Positions 26,431 to 35,837 of a DNA stretch of 64,000 nucleotides are shown one piece after another. Within the stretch, counting starts at the first letter, position 1. Each line of letters starts with the position of its first letter. The notes under the pieces are model-generated. The model made no database searches, was not told the DNA's origin, and saw only the letters and a list, made by a program, of their open reading frames with translations. Made by a program: the position numbers and the translations under genes. Source of the DNA: Verticiella sediminum (lineage in GTDB: Bacteria > Pseudomonadota > Gammaproteobacteria > Burkholderiales > Burkholderiaceae_B); NCBI RefSeq assembly GCF_007558815.1, contig NZ_VLTJ01000042.1:1-64000 (forward strand), in the 5' to 3' direction.

Positions 26431-27531
26431 TCAGCGGCCCGTCTTGAGTTCGTTCCAGAGGCGGTTCTGCAGGCGCTGGATCTCGAGCGGCTGCGGCTGG
26501 ATCACGAACAGCGTCTTGGCGACCTCGGGCGGGGGGTAGATCATCGGGTTGTCGGCCACCTTGGGGTCGACCAGCTTGCGCGCCTCCTGGTTGGCGTTCG
26601 GGAAGAACACCGCATTGGTGATGGCCGCGTGCACCTCGGGCGTCTCGATGTAGTTGATGAAGGCATGCGCCTCCTTCACGTTCTTGGCGCCCTTGGGGAT
26701 GGCCATGACGTCGAACCAGACCGGCGCACCGCCCTTGGGCACGAAGTAGTCGACCGTGTAATCGCGCTTGGTTTCTTCGGCTCGGGTCCTGGCGATGAAA
26801 ACATCGCCCGAGAAGCCGTACACCAGGCACAGGTCGCCCACGGCCAGTTCGTCGATGTAGCCCGACGAACTGAACTGGCGCACGTAGGGACGGATCTTTT
26901 TCAGGACTTCCATCGCTTCCTGGTAGTCCTTGGGATCGCTGCTGTTCGGGTCCTTGCCGATGTAGTGCAGCACCGCCGGGAAGACCTGCGCGGCCTCGTC
27001 CAGGATGGAGATGCCGCAGCCCTGGAACTTCTGGGCGTTCTCGGGGTTGAAGAGCATGTCCCAGGTGCCCAGATCGGCATCCTTGCCGAGGATCTCCTGG
27101 GCGCGGGTGACGTTGAAGCCCAGCCCGTTGGTACCCATGCCCCACGGGACGAAGTACTCGTTGCCCGGATCGGCTTGCGCGACCAGGGCCATGATGTCCG
27201 GGTCCAGGTGCTGCCAGTTGGGGATCAGCGACTTGTCGAGCTTCTGGAACAGCCCACCCTCGCGCTGGCGCGCGGCATAGTGCGTCGAGGGCACCACCAC
27301 GTCGTAGCCCGAGCGCCCGGTGAGCAGCGTCGCCTGCAGCGCATCGTTGGTATCGAAGACGTTGTAGTTGACCTTGATGCCCGTGGCCTTCTCGAAGCCG
27401 GGCAGCGTGTCGGGGGCGGTGTACTCGGCCCAGTTGTAGACGTTCACCTGCTGGGCGCCGGCGGGCGCGCCTGCGGTGGCGGCCGCCAGCAGGCCCGCGA
27501 GCGACAGGGCGTGGAGGGCTGTAACCTTCAC
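26431..27531 (-). CDS. potF: Polyamine-type periplasmic binding protein PotF/PotD
   Basis: This 366-aa protein matches PotF in length. The start is GTG with AAGGAG nine bases upstream; a longer open frame lacks a ribosome site. The signal peptide ends at APAGAQ/QVNVYNWAEYT, and YNWAEY is the family opening. Polyamine-contacting motifs are recognisable (STHYAARQREGGLFQKLDK, VPWGMGTNGLGFN, LVYGFSGDVF). It binds putrescine, spermidine or a similar amine and feeds PotGHI. Confidence 0.93.
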   Translation of the reverse strand: MKVTALHALSLAGLLAAATAGAPAGAQQVNVYNWAEYTAPDTLPGFEKATGIKVNYNVFDTNDALQATLLTGRSGYDVVVPSTHYAARQREGGLFQKLDKSLIPNWQHLDPDIMALVAQADPGNEYFVPWGMGTNGLGFNVTRAQEILGKDADLGTWDMLFNPENAQKFQGCGISILDEAAQVFPAVLHYIGKDPNSSDPKDYQEAMEVLKKIRPYVRQFSSSGYIDELAVGDLCLVYGFSGDVFIARTRAEETKRDYTVDYFVPKGGAPVWFDVMAIPKGAKNVKEAHAFINYIETPEVHAAITNAVFFPNANQEARKLVDPKVADNPMIYPPPEVAKTLFVIQPQPLEIQRLQNRLWNELKTGR

Positions 27532-27840
27532 CGTGGTTTGCTCCTTGCTAGGGATGGACGTCCCGGCCCGCAGGCCGTGATTCCGGGGACGTCGGGGTTT
27601 CTCGTCGGCAAGGCCGAATGATAAAGTCAATCGGCATCGCATTGCGACAAAACCGGGAGGAATCCGGTGCGCGGGATCGCGCGGCCGACCCCTCGCGGCG
27701 CCGATGGAAACATCTGGATACGTTTATTCGACAGCCTTCCCGGAAACTTGACCGCCGACCGACGGGTCATCTCCTGATGGCTCTCATCAGAAGCCACCCG
27801 ATCCGAAGCCACCCAATGTCACTCACGCAAGGAAACCACG
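27532..27840. other. Divergent promoter region between potF and an exported methyltransferase
   Basis: This 309-bp gap must hold both promoters. A direct repeat, GAAGCCACCC at 27790-27799 and 27805-27814 (15-bp period), lies just before the methyltransferase ribosome site. A short inverted repeat (CTGATG/CATCAG) precedes it, at about 27774-27790. I see no clear sigma-70 promoter or terminator. Confidence 0.45.
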
Positions 27841-28632
27841 ATGCTGCCACCCGTCTTTGCACGATCCCGCCGCCTGCTCGCTCACACGCTGGGCGCCTGC
27901 GCCCTGCTCGGTTCCGGCGTGGCGCTGGCCGCGGACAAGCCGCTGGACGTGCCCTACGTCCCCACCCCGCAGCAGGTGGTCGACCGCATGCTCGAACTGG
28001 GTGAGGTCAGCCAGGAGACCTACGTCATCGATCTCGGCTCGGGCGACGGGCGCATTCCCGTCACGGCGGCCCGCCAGTACCAGGCACGCGCCATGGGCGT
28101 GGACCTGAACCCGCAGCGCATCAGCGAGGCCAACGAGAACGCGAAGAAGGCCGGCGTGACCGACAAGGTCGAATTCAAGCAGCAGGATCTGTTCGAGACG
28201 CCGATCGGCGAGGCGCAGGTACTGACCATGTACCTGCTGCCGCGGGTGAACCTGCAATTGCGCCCGCGCATACTCGAGGAGATGACGCCGGGCTCGCGCG
28301 TCGTCTCGCACGCCTTCGACATGGCCGAGTGGGAGCCCGACGCGCGCGAGTCGGTCGACGGCCGCACAGTGTACCTGTGGATCGTGCCGGCCCAGGTGCA
28401 AGGCACCTGGAACGTGCAGCCCGCCAAGGGCGAGCCCTTCACCGTCACCTTCGAGCAAGAGTTCCAACAGGTCTCGGGCAAGGCGAACGTCGGCGGCAAG
28501 GAAGTCGAGCTGGTCGATGCGACCCTGCGCGGCGACCGCCTGAGCTTCGGCATCGACGGCGAAACCTACGAGGCCCGCGTCACCGACGAGGGCCTGCAGG
28601 GCGCCGGCGGCTGGCGCGCGACCAAGGCATGA
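27841..28632 (+). CDS. Class I SAM methyltransferase-like protein with signal peptide
   Basis: This 263-aa protein begins with a clear Sec signal (basic start, LLAHTLGACALLGSGVALA, cleavage before ADKPLD). The mature part has a Rossmann methyltransferase fold: motif I VIDLGSGDGRIPVTAA (about residues 63-78), an acidic GVDLNPQRISEANENA, and a post-II LFETPIGEAQVLTMYLLPRVN. A beta-rich C-terminal region of about 80 residues follows, of unknown role. SAM is normally cytoplasmic, so an exported enzyme of this class is odd. AAGGAAACCACG precedes the ATG. A terminator follows the gene. Confidence 0.8.
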   Translation: MLPPVFARSRRLLAHTLGACALLGSGVALAADKPLDVPYVPTPQQVVDRMLELGEVSQETYVIDLGSGDGRIPVTAARQYQARAMGVDLNPQRISEANENAKKAGVTDKVEFKQQDLFETPIGEAQVLTMYLLPRVNLQLRPRILEEMTPGSRVVSHAFDMAEWEPDARESVDGRTVYLWIVPAQVQGTWNVQPAKGEPFTVTFEQEFQQVSGKANVGGKEVELVDATLRGDRLSFGIDGETYEARVTDEGLQGAGGWRATKA

Positions 28633-28671
28633 TTCCTACGCGTGGCAGCCCGGTCCGCCACGCCTTTCCTG

Positions 28672-28695
28672 CCGCCCCCTCGCGGGGCGGTTTTT
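28672..28695 (+). terminator. Rho-independent terminator after the exported methyltransferase gene
   Basis: A perfect 7-bp stem (CCGCCCC/GGGGCGG) with a 5-base loop is followed by five T residues. It lies 40 bp past the stop and before the APC permease start. Confidence 0.8.
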
Positions 28696-28732
28696 GCGTA
28701 CTCGGTCAGTACGCGCCCCGTTCGAGTCCCTC

Positions 28733-30082
28733 ATGAGCATCGATACGCAACACGATAAGAACAAGCTGTCCGCCTTCGACGGGGTCGCCTTCGTCGTCGG
28801 CGTGGTCGTCGGCATCGGCATCTTCGGCTTCCCGCCCCTGGTCGCCGCCAACGTGGACAGCGGCACCATGTACATGCTCGCCTGGCTGGCGGGCGGGCTG
28901 GTCATGCTGGTGGGCGCGCTGACCTACGCCGAGCTGGGCTCGGCCTTCCCGAGCGCCGGCGGCGAGTACCACTTTCTCTCGCGCGCGTACGGCCATCGCA
29001 TCGGCATGCTCTTCGCCTGGGCGCGCGGCACGGTCGTGCAGACCGGGGCCATCGCGGTGGTGGCCTTCATCTACGGCGAGTACGCCAACATCCTGCTGCC
29101 CCTGGGGCCCTACGGCGACTCCATCCACGCGGCGATCTCGGTGCTGGTGCTGACCGCGCTCAACCTGGCCGGCACCGGCCAATCCAAGCGCGTACAGATC
29201 ATCTTCACGATCGCGGCCGTGCTCGCGGTGCTCACCGTCATCGTCGCCGGCGTGTTCGGCTCGGGCAGCGCAGCCAGCAGTTCCGCGCCGCCGCCACCCG
29301 CCGCCGGCAGCCTGGGCATGGCCATGGTCTTCGTGCTGCTCACCTACGGCGGCTGGAACGAGGCCGCCTACCTGAGCGGCGAAATGCGCAACGTCAAGCG
29401 CGACATGACCCGTGTGATGGTATGGGGAACCGTGATCGTCGTCGCCCTGTACGCCTGCGTGAACCTCGCCTTCCTGAACATCTTCGGCCTGGCACAACTG
29501 CGCGAGACGCATGCAGTGGGGGCGGCGTTGATGGAAATCGTGGCCGGCCCGGCCGGCGCGGTGCTGCTCAGCCTGCTCGTGTGCCTGACCGCCCTGTCCA
29601 CGATCAACGGCACGATCTTCACCGGCGCGCGCGTGTACTACGCGCTCGGCCGCGACGTGCCGGCCTTGAAGCGCCTGGGCGCGGCCCACGGCACCACGCC
29701 GTCCACGGCCCTGCTGGTCCAGGCCGCGATCACGCTGGCGCTCATCGTGTTCGGCGCGTTCACGCACGGCAGCGGCGTGAACACCATGGTGGCCTACACG
29801 GCGCCGGTGTTCTGGCTCTTCATGCTGCTGGTGGGCATTTCCCTGTTCGTGTTCCGCCGCCGCGAACCGCAGCGCGAGCGTCCTTTCCGCGTGCCGCTCT
29901 ACCCGGTCACGCCGGCGCTGTTCTGCCTGGCCTGCCTGGGGCTCCTGTACTCGAGCATCGTGTATGCGGGCATCGGCGGCTTCCTGGGTCTGGTCGTGCT
30001 CGCGAGCGGCGTGCCCTTCGCGCTGCGCTACGGCAAGGTGACGCTCGCCGGGGACGGTGCAGTGCCCGACGCTACCCGCTAG
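28733..30082 (+). CDS. APC-family amino-acid permease
   Basis: This 449-aa inner-membrane transporter has about 12 hydrophobic segments. The first helix carries the APC substrate-binding glycine stretch (VVVGIGIFGFPPLV), and a second conserved region reads TYAELGSAFPSAGGEY. Helix 6 has LLTYGGWNEAAYLSGEMRN, as in LAT/YfnA-like members. It probably exchanges or imports amino acids or amines. I chose MSIDTQHDK over an upstream in-frame Met because APC proteins open with a short polar segment before helix 1. Confidence 0.88.
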   Translation: MSIDTQHDKNKLSAFDGVAFVVGVVVGIGIFGFPPLVAANVDSGTMYMLAWLAGGLVMLVGALTYAELGSAFPSAGGEYHFLSRAYGHRIGMLFAWARGTVVQTGAIAVVAFIYGEYANILLPLGPYGDSIHAAISVLVLTALNLAGTGQSKRVQIIFTIAAVLAVLTVIVAGVFGSGSAASSSAPPPPAAGSLGMAMVFVLLTYGGWNEAAYLSGEMRNVKRDMTRVMVWGTVIVVALYACVNLAFLNIFGLAQLRETHAVGAALMEIVAGPAGAVLLSLLVCLTALSTINGTIFTGARVYYALGRDVPALKRLGAAHGTTPSTALLVQAAITLALIVFGAFTHGSGVNTMVAYTAPVFWLFMLLVGISLFVFRRREPQRERPFRVPLYPVTPALFCLACLGLLYSSIVYAGIGGFLGLVVLASGVPFALRYGKVTLAGDGAVPDATR

Positions 30083-30088
30083 CCGGGG

Positions 30089-30964
30089 CTAGAGCGCGAG
30101 GGCCGATCCGGTGGCGAGCAGCGCACGGGCGTGCACCATGAGCGTCCCCGCGGGATCGGCCAGTTCCTCGAGAATGCTGAAGTGATCGCAGCCCGGCACG
30201 GTGAGCATCGTGCCGTTCTCGTGCGCACGCAGGTTCGAGAAGTTGGCGGCCTGCCGGCGCAGCGCCAGCGGTTCGTGCTCGCCGCAGGCCAGCACCAGCG
30301 GCTTGAGGCCGGGCATGCGGTGCTGCGGGCTCAGACGCAGCGCATCGCGCACGTCCAGAGCGAGGTCGTCGTTGCCGTGCGTGTGCAGCAACGGCTCGAG
30401 GTCGTAGATGCCGCTCACGGCGAGCCCGCCGACCACGCCGGGCTCGTCCAGGCACAGCGCGGCCAGATGCGCGCCGGCGGACCAGCCGCAGATCAGCATG
30501 CGCCTGCCGTCGCCGCCGAAGGCGCCGGCATGCCGGCCCAGCCAGGCCAGGCCCAGGCGCACTTCGTCCACGACCCCGGAAAGCGTCTGGCGCGGCACGG
30601 GTGTGTGCGAGAGCAGCGCAACGTGAATGCCATGCGCCAGGGGCCCGCGCACGAGAAACGCGAAATCCTCCTTGCTCCAGTACCGCCACAGGACGCTGCC
30701 GACGAACACCAGCACCGGCCCCGGCAAGGGCGCGGGAAAGTAGTCCAGGCATTGCCGCGGGCCCTGCCCATAGGCCAGATCGAGCCGCACGCCAGCCAGC
30801 GCGCGCAGGCGGTCGCTGCGCGCGCGATAGGCTGACCTGCGCTGCGCATCCTGCCCGGCCGTGCCCAGACTGTCGTAATCGTCGTCGTGCACTGGCGCCA
30901 GGGCCTGCGGCCCGGCCATCGCCAACGTGGCATGCAGGCGCGGCGCACGCGCCTGGGCACTCAC
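30089..30964 (-). CDS. Alpha/beta hydrolase, kynurenine-formamidase-like, with altered oxyanion motif
   Basis: This 291-aa hydrolase has the nucleophile elbow GWSAG and a late GCDHFSI catalytic His; an acidic residue in LACGEHEP may complete the triad. The segment VLVFVGSVLWRYWSKEDFAF aligns with the formamidase VFIHGGYWRxLDKxDF strand, but the oxyanion HGG is replaced by VGS. Activity may therefore be changed or lost. Family members cleave N-formylkynurenine or short esters. It is convergent with the APC gene (6-bp gap) and shows no operon partner. Confidence 0.75.
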   Translation of the reverse strand: MSAQARAPRLHATLAMAGPQALAPVHDDDYDSLGTAGQDAQRRSAYRARSDRLRALAGVRLDLAYGQGPRQCLDYFPAPLPGPVLVFVGSVLWRYWSKEDFAFLVRGPLAHGIHVALLSHTPVPRQTLSGVVDEVRLGLAWLGRHAGAFGGDGRRMLICGWSAGAHLAALCLDEPGVVGGLAVSGIYDLEPLLHTHGNDDLALDVRDALRLSPQHRMPGLKPLVLACGEHEPLALRRQAANFSNLRAHENGTMLTVPGCDHFSILEELADPAGTLMVHARALLATGSALAL

Positions 30965-31351
30965 GGGCGTCTCCGCGAGCGCAACGCCCGCGTGGGCGTA
31001 CCGGCCAGGCGCATCCGAGTCGCCGCATGCACCAGCCTGAAGCAGACGGGCAGCATTGGGCTGCGCGCGGCACCGTCAGTGCCCGCGGGCTGCTGGCGGG
31101 CAACGGCATGAAAGACAGAGCAGCGGGCCATACGGCTTCCTATGTTGCGGACGGTTGCAGACACGTGGCCTGTCAGTGTGCAGTTGCAAAGCCTGTGCCA
31201 ACTGGCGGCGTCTTTCCCCGGGACAGGGCACGGAAACACGCGCTGTGGCCGCAGCACCCGGCATGCCCGCAACGCAACGGCACAGCCGATGGGCGCGATA
31301 GTTGCTCGGCCCTGGCCGGACCCACCCGCATCTGCGCGAGCGGAGAGAACG
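30965..31351. other. Intergenic region between divergent hydrolase and asmA
   Basis: This 387-bp gap holds the promoters of both neighbours. I see no clear terminator, repeat, small gene or consensus promoter. Short open frames on both strands lack ribosome sites and protein-like composition. Confidence 0.5.
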
Positions 31352-33643
31352 ATGAAAACTGCTGGGAAATGGCTGCTGGGGATTCTGGCGACGCTGATCG
31401 TGCTGATCGCTGTCGCCGGCGTCATCCTCTATACCTACGACTGGAACCGCGCCAAGCCACGCATCAACGCCCTGGTATCAGACGCCACCGGACGCCGCTT
31501 CGCCATCGAGGGCGACCTGGGCGTGCGCTGGCAGCGCGATGCGCTGGCGCCGAGCGGCTGGCGGCGCTACGTGCCTCTGCCGGTGATCCATGCCGAATCG
31601 CTCGAACTGGGCAATCCGGACTGGGCCGAGCACGAGAACATGGCCGAGGTCGGCCGCGTGAGCTTCGGCGTCGAGCTGCTGCCGCTCTTGTCCCGCGCGG
31701 TGGTGCTGCGCAACTTGAACGTCGACGGCGCGCGCGTGGCGATCGAACGCACCGACCAGGCGAACAACTGGACTTTCGAGAAACCGGCTGAAGACGACGA
31801 GCCCGCCGGCGAACCCTGGCGCGTGGCGGTATCCGAGGTGCGCATCGAGCAAGGGCACCTCGCATATCGCGACGCGCCCCTCGCCCTGTCGCTGGATGCC
31901 GAGCTCGCCAGCCTGGACGACGCCGAGCGCGCGAAGAACCCGAGCGGCGGCGAGCCCTACGGCCTGGGCTTCACGTTCGAGGGCAAGTACCGCGACGCGG
32001 CCATCAAGGGCGAAGGCAAGAGCGGCGCCGTGCTGTCGCTGCGCGACACGGCGGTGCGCTATCCGGTGATGGTCGAGGCCAGCGCCGGCAAAGTGGAGGC
32101 GCGCGCCGAAGGCCAGATCGGCAATCTCTACGCCCAGCCCGAGATCGATCTGGACGTGCGCATCGCCGCGCCCAGCATGGCCATGCTCTACCCGCTGACC
32201 GGCGTGGTGCTGCCCAACACACCGCCCTTCTCCACCGACGGCCACCTCAGCGGGACGGTCGACCCCGAACGCGTGCTCTGGCGCTATGCCGACTTTCACG
32301 GCAAGGTCGGCGGCAGCGACCTGGACGGCGACCTGACCTACGACGGCACAGGGGCGCGTCCCAAGCTGATCGGCGAGATGCGCTCCAAGCTGCTGCGCTT
32401 CGAGGATCTGGGGCCGGTGGTCGGCGTGGGCGGCGCCCCGGCCGACCCGGCGGCCAAGGAAGCCGAGGCCCGCAAAGGCCAGGCCAAGACGAACAAGCGC
32501 CCCGGCCGCGTGCTGCCGGACGACGAGTTCCTGACCGATCGCTGGCGCGCAATGGACCTGGACCTGAAGTACACCGGCGAGCGCATCGTGCGCGACCCCG
32601 AGCTGCCGTTCCAGAAGCTGAACACCCACGCCGTCATGGAGGACGGCGTGCTCAGCCTGCAGCCGCTCGCCTTCGGCGTGGCCGACGGCCAGGTCAAGGC
32701 CGACATCCGGCTCGACGGACGCGAAGACCCCATGCGCGCACGCCTGCAAGGCAGTGTGAGCGCCGTGCAACTGCCGCGCCTGTTCCCCACGGTCGAAGCC
32801 ATGCAGCAGAGCGCGGGCCGCATCGACGGCGCAGTCGCGCTCACCGCGAGCGGCAATTCGGTGGCCGAGCTGCTCGGCGGCGCTGGCGGCGAGATCAACG
32901 TCTACCTGCAGAGCGGGCGCATCAGCAAGTTCCTGCTCGAGGCCGCTTCGTTGAACATCGCCAGCGCCGTGGTCGCCAAGCTCTTCGGCGACAGCGAGGT
33001 GAGGATCGACTGCGCCGGCGTGAGCATGGCCCTGAAGGACGGCCTCGCCACGATGCGCGACTTTCGCATCAGCACCCAGGACGCGCTGATCGACATCACC
33101 GGCGCGGTCGACTTCAAGGGCGAGATCCTGGCCCTGGACATCAAGCCCCAGTCCACCAGCGTGCGTCTGGTGTCGCTGCGCACGCCGCTGTACGTGAACG
33201 GCACGTTCGCCAAGCCGGACATCGGCCTGGAGAAGGGCCCCCTCATGCTGCGCGCCGGCATCGCCGCGGCGGTGATAGCGATCGCCCCGCCCGCGGCTGC
33301 CCTGCTGCCGCTGACCGTGCCGGGCACGCGCGAAGAGACCGATTGCAACGCGCTGCTGGCGCATGCCCGGGAGAAGCCCTCGCTGAATCCCGACACCCGC
33401 GCGCCCGTCGAGCCGGTGAGCCGCGAGGGCGGGGGCCGCAGCGAGGCCACCGCGCCCGCCGATGCGGCGCCGCGCGCGCAACCGGCCGAGCCCCAACGTG
33501 GAGGCCGCGTCGGCGACCTCGCGGTTCCCGAGGGCGCAAGCCAGGCTGCGCCGCGGCAGGCACCGGCGAACGGACGCGCTGCGCCGGCCAGCGGCGGCGG
33601 CGGCGGCGGAGGTACGCCCAAGTCGAGTCTGCAGGTTCGGTAG
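31352..33643 (+). CDS. AsmA-family inner-membrane protein
   Basis: This 763-aa protein has one N-terminal membrane helix (WLLGILATLIVLIAVAGVIL), then a large periplasmic region of the AsmA type. AsmA/TamB-like proteins are thought to form lipid-conducting bridges and affect outer-membrane phospholipids. Conserved pieces include DATGRRFAIEGDLGVRW near the start and the C-terminal LQSGRISKFLLEAASLNIA region. GGAGAG precedes the ATG. The last 130 residues are low-complexity (Ala/Pro/Arg, then a Gly run), probably a disordered tail. A bidirectional terminator follows. Confidence 0.88.
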   Translation: MKTAGKWLLGILATLIVLIAVAGVILYTYDWNRAKPRINALVSDATGRRFAIEGDLGVRWQRDALAPSGWRRYVPLPVIHAESLELGNPDWAEHENMAEVGRVSFGVELLPLLSRAVVLRNLNVDGARVAIERTDQANNWTFEKPAEDDEPAGEPWRVAVSEVRIEQGHLAYRDAPLALSLDAELASLDDAERAKNPSGGEPYGLGFTFEGKYRDAAIKGEGKSGAVLSLRDTAVRYPVMVEASAGKVEARAEGQIGNLYAQPEIDLDVRIAAPSMAMLYPLTGVVLPNTPPFSTDGHLSGTVDPERVLWRYADFHGKVGGSDLDGDLTYDGTGARPKLIGEMRSKLLRFEDLGPVVGVGGAPADPAAKEAEARKGQAKTNKRPGRVLPDDEFLTDRWRAMDLDLKYTGERIVRDPELPFQKLNTHAVMEDGVLSLQPLAFGVADGQVKADIRLDGREDPMRARLQGSVSAVQLPRLFPTVEAMQQSAGRIDGAVALTASGNSVAELLGGAGGEINVYLQSGRISKFLLEAASLNIASAVVAKLFGDSEVRIDCAGVSMALKDGLATMRDFRISTQDALIDITGAVDFKGEILALDIKPQSTSVRLVSLRTPLYVNGTFAKPDIGLEKGPLMLRAGIAAAVIAIAPPAAALLPLTVPGTREETDCNALLAHAREKPSLNPDTRAPVEPVSREGGGRSEATAPADAAPRAQPAEPQRGGRVGDLAVPEGASQAAPRQAPANGRAAPASGGGGGGGTPKSSLQVR

Positions 33644-33691
33644 TGGGATGTGGGGGCCTTTTCCGCGTTGGGGCGGCCCGGCGGCGGAAAG

Positions 33692-33731
33692 ACAAACCCC
33701 GGGCCGGCTGCGCCGGACCCGGGGTTTGTTG
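33692..33731. terminator. Bidirectional terminator between convergent genes
   Basis: A 12-bp stem (ACAAACCCCGGG with CCCGGGGTTTGT) encloses an inner CCGGC/GCCGG stem. The A and T runs at the arms allow termination in both directions. It lies between asmA and the convergent 221-aa gene. Confidence 0.75.
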
Positions 33732-33764
33732 CGCGTCGGCCGGCCCGCTGGGGCCGGGCGCGGT

Positions 33765-34430
33765 TTACCAGGCGAAGCCGATGCGCTGGCTGCCGCCCGC
33801 GCCCACGGTGAAATTCCGGGTGAGGGTACGTCCCTCGTAGGTGGCCTTGGCCTGATAGCTGCCGCGCGGCAGGTCCATGAGCAGGTACGGCCCTTCCGCC
33901 TTCACGGTGAGGCTGGGAGCGCCGCGCATGCCGGTGATCTCGATCGGCACGAACGCCACGTATTCACCGCTGGCCCGACTGAGCACGAACGACACGCGAT
34001 AGTCGGACATGGCCTTGCGCAGCGCGGTGGACTCGTCCAGGCCGAAACCGCCGGTGACGTAGCGTACGCCGTTCTCCTCGCGCACCGTGGGCATGCCGTC
34101 GGTGGTCCAGCTCTGGCCTTGCGGGCGCGGCATGCCGTCCCGGTCCGGGCGACCGGCGCGCGGACCGGCGTCCATGGGCGGCTGGGAGCGCCCTGCTTCG
34201 CGCGCCGGCATGGCGCCCTGCGGGGGTGGCGGCGCGGGCTGTGCGGCCGGAGGCGGCGGCGGGGCCACGCGCGGCATCTGCGCGGCCTCTTCGGCCGGCA
34301 CCGTCCGGGTCGGGCCGGGCTCGGCGATGCGGAACTGACTCGTGGATACGGCGGCGCCCTGGGCCTGGGCTGCGGCTGCGACGCACAAGACCCCGGCACC
34401 GGCCACCGTCTTCAGAACTTGCGCTTTCAT
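33765..34430 (-). CDS. Exported Pro-rich protein of unknown function
   Basis: This 221-aa protein has a signal peptide (MKAQVLKTVAGAGVLCVAAAAQA) with AAGGAG just upstream of its ATG. A disordered Pro/Ala/Arg-rich stretch spans about residues 50-105. The C-terminal 110 residues look like a small beta-sandwich (VRYVTGGFGLDESTALRKAM, LLMDLPRGSYQAKATYEG), similar in style to carboxypeptidase-regulatory or surface adhesion modules. I do not recognise a named family. It is convergent with asmA and divergent from the MFS gene. Confidence 0.75.
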   Translation of the reverse strand: MKAQVLKTVAGAGVLCVAAAAQAQGAAVSTSQFRIAEPGPTRTVPAEEAAQMPRVAPPPPPAAQPAPPPPQGAMPAREAGRSQPPMDAGPRAGRPDRDGMPRPQGQSWTTDGMPTVREENGVRYVTGGFGLDESTALRKAMSDYRVSFVLSRASGEYVAFVPIEITGMRGAPSLTVKAEGPYLLMDLPRGSYQAKATYEGRTLTRNFTVGAGGSQRIGFAW

Positions 34431-34592
34431 GCTGACTCCTTCGAGTGATTCGGAAGATCGGAGCTCGCCGTTGCGCTGACGACACGACGAGCGCACAGAC
34501 CGGCTGTTTAGCAAGCAGCATGCCTCGCGGCATGCTAGGGTTGCGGGCTGGACCGGGTGGGTGACACCCGGTTCGCCGCCGCCGCCCGCTTC

Positions 34593-35837
34593 ATGACCTC
34601 CGCCGCCACCCCGAGCCCCGCTTCGCGCCTGACCGAACCCACCACGCTGCGCCGTCTCGTCGCCCTCAGCCTTTGCGTGGTAGTCGCGGGCAGCAGCACC
34701 CCGATCCCGCTCTACCCGATCTACCGCAGCCAGTTGCAACTGGACGCCTTCACCATGACGGTGATCTTCATCGTCTATGTCGGCGCGGTGCTCGGCGCGC
34801 TGCTGCTCGCGCCGAGCCTGCTGCGGCGCCTGCGCAACGCGTATCGCCTGCTGCTGCCCGGCCTCGGCCTGGCAGCGCTCGGCGCGCTGCTGATCGCCGC
34901 CGAACAGGGCCTGGCCTGGCTGATCGTGGGCCGCGTCCTTGCCGGGCTCGGCACGGGCGTGGTCACCACCAGCGCCAACGCCCTCATGATCGAGCTGGCG
35001 CCCAAGGGCGACGTGCGGCATGCCGCCATGGTGTCCACGCTGTCGTTCGGCGCCGGCTCGGCCGCCGGCCCCATCGTGAGCGGCGTCCTGCTGCAACTGG
35101 GCTGGTGGCCGCTGGTGCTGCCGTTCGTGGCGGTCGCCCTGGCGGCGGTTGCAGGTATCGCCGTGCTGGCCCGGCAATGGCGGGCCTACCCGGGCGCGGC
35201 GCCGGGCGAGATCGGCGCGCGGCCCTCGGTCGCCGGCGCTGCGCCGTCGCCGCCGAAGGGGGATGCCGCGCCCATCCCATGGCGGGTGTTCTTCCTGTGC
35301 GCCACCGTCATTCTCACCGGCTGGGGCCTGGGCGCCTCGCTGATGGCGCTGGGCCCCTACTTCGGCGAGGCGCTGCTCGGCATCGACAACTACGCGGTGT
35401 CGGGCTATGCGGTGTCGGCCCTGGTGCTGGGCGGCACCATCAGCCAGTGGTTCCACCGGCGCGCCAGTGTCCGCCCGGCACTGATCCGCGGCTGCTTCGT
35501 CATGGCGCTGGGCCTGCTGTGCCAGGGCGCCGGCGCGCTGGGACACTGGCCCTGGGTGGTGGTGCTCGGCATGCTGGTCACCGCGATCGGCCAGGGCGGC
35601 GCACTGAGCTGCGCCGCGGCCCTGTTGCAGCAATCCGCGCCCCCGGCCCATCGCGCGCGCCTGGTGTCCTGGTTCTACGTGGCCGGCTACCTGGGCAACC
35701 TCAGCCCCCTGCTGCTGGGCGCCATCAGCGACACCTGGAGCCCCGGCGTCGCCGTCGGCGGCTTCGTGCTGGTCTGCGCGAGCCTCCTGTGCCTCGTCGG
35801 CTGGCGCGTCTGGCGCGACGCGCGCGCACCGGGCTGA
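34593..35837 (+). CDS. MFS transporter
   Basis: This protein of about 414 aa has 12 hydrophobic segments and MFS motif A-like loop residues (LLRRLRNAYRLLL). It resembles drug- or sugar-efflux members (GRVLAGLGTGVVTTSANALMIELAP). The start is uncertain: an ATG at 34593 and a GTG at 34557 are both in frame, and neither has a good ribosome site. A structured repeat begins at its stop codon. Confidence 0.82.
   Translation: MTSAATPSPASRLTEPTTLRRLVALSLCVVVAGSSTPIPLYPIYRSQLQLDAFTMTVIFIVYVGAVLGALLLAPSLLRRLRNAYRLLLPGLGLAALGALLIAAEQGLAWLIVGRVLAGLGTGVVTTSANALMIELAPKGDVRHAAMVSTLSFGAGSAAGPIVSGVLLQLGWWPLVLPFVAVALAAVAGIAVLARQWRAYPGAAPGEIGARPSVAGAAPSPPKGDAAPIPWRVFFLCATVILTGWGLGASLMALGPYFGEALLGIDNYAVSGYAVSALVLGGTISQWFHRRASVRPALIRGCFVMALGLLCQGAGALGHWPWVVVLGMLVTAIGQGGALSCAAALLQQSAPPAHRARLVSWFYVAGYLGNLSPLLLGAISDTWSPGVAVGGFVLVCASLLCLVGWRVWRDARAPG

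Noticed and set aside
27790-27814. Direct repeat GAAGCCACCC as a regulatory site
   Set aside because: Two 10-bp copies 15 bp apart do not match a known operator and lie so close to the start that chance or local duplication is as likely.
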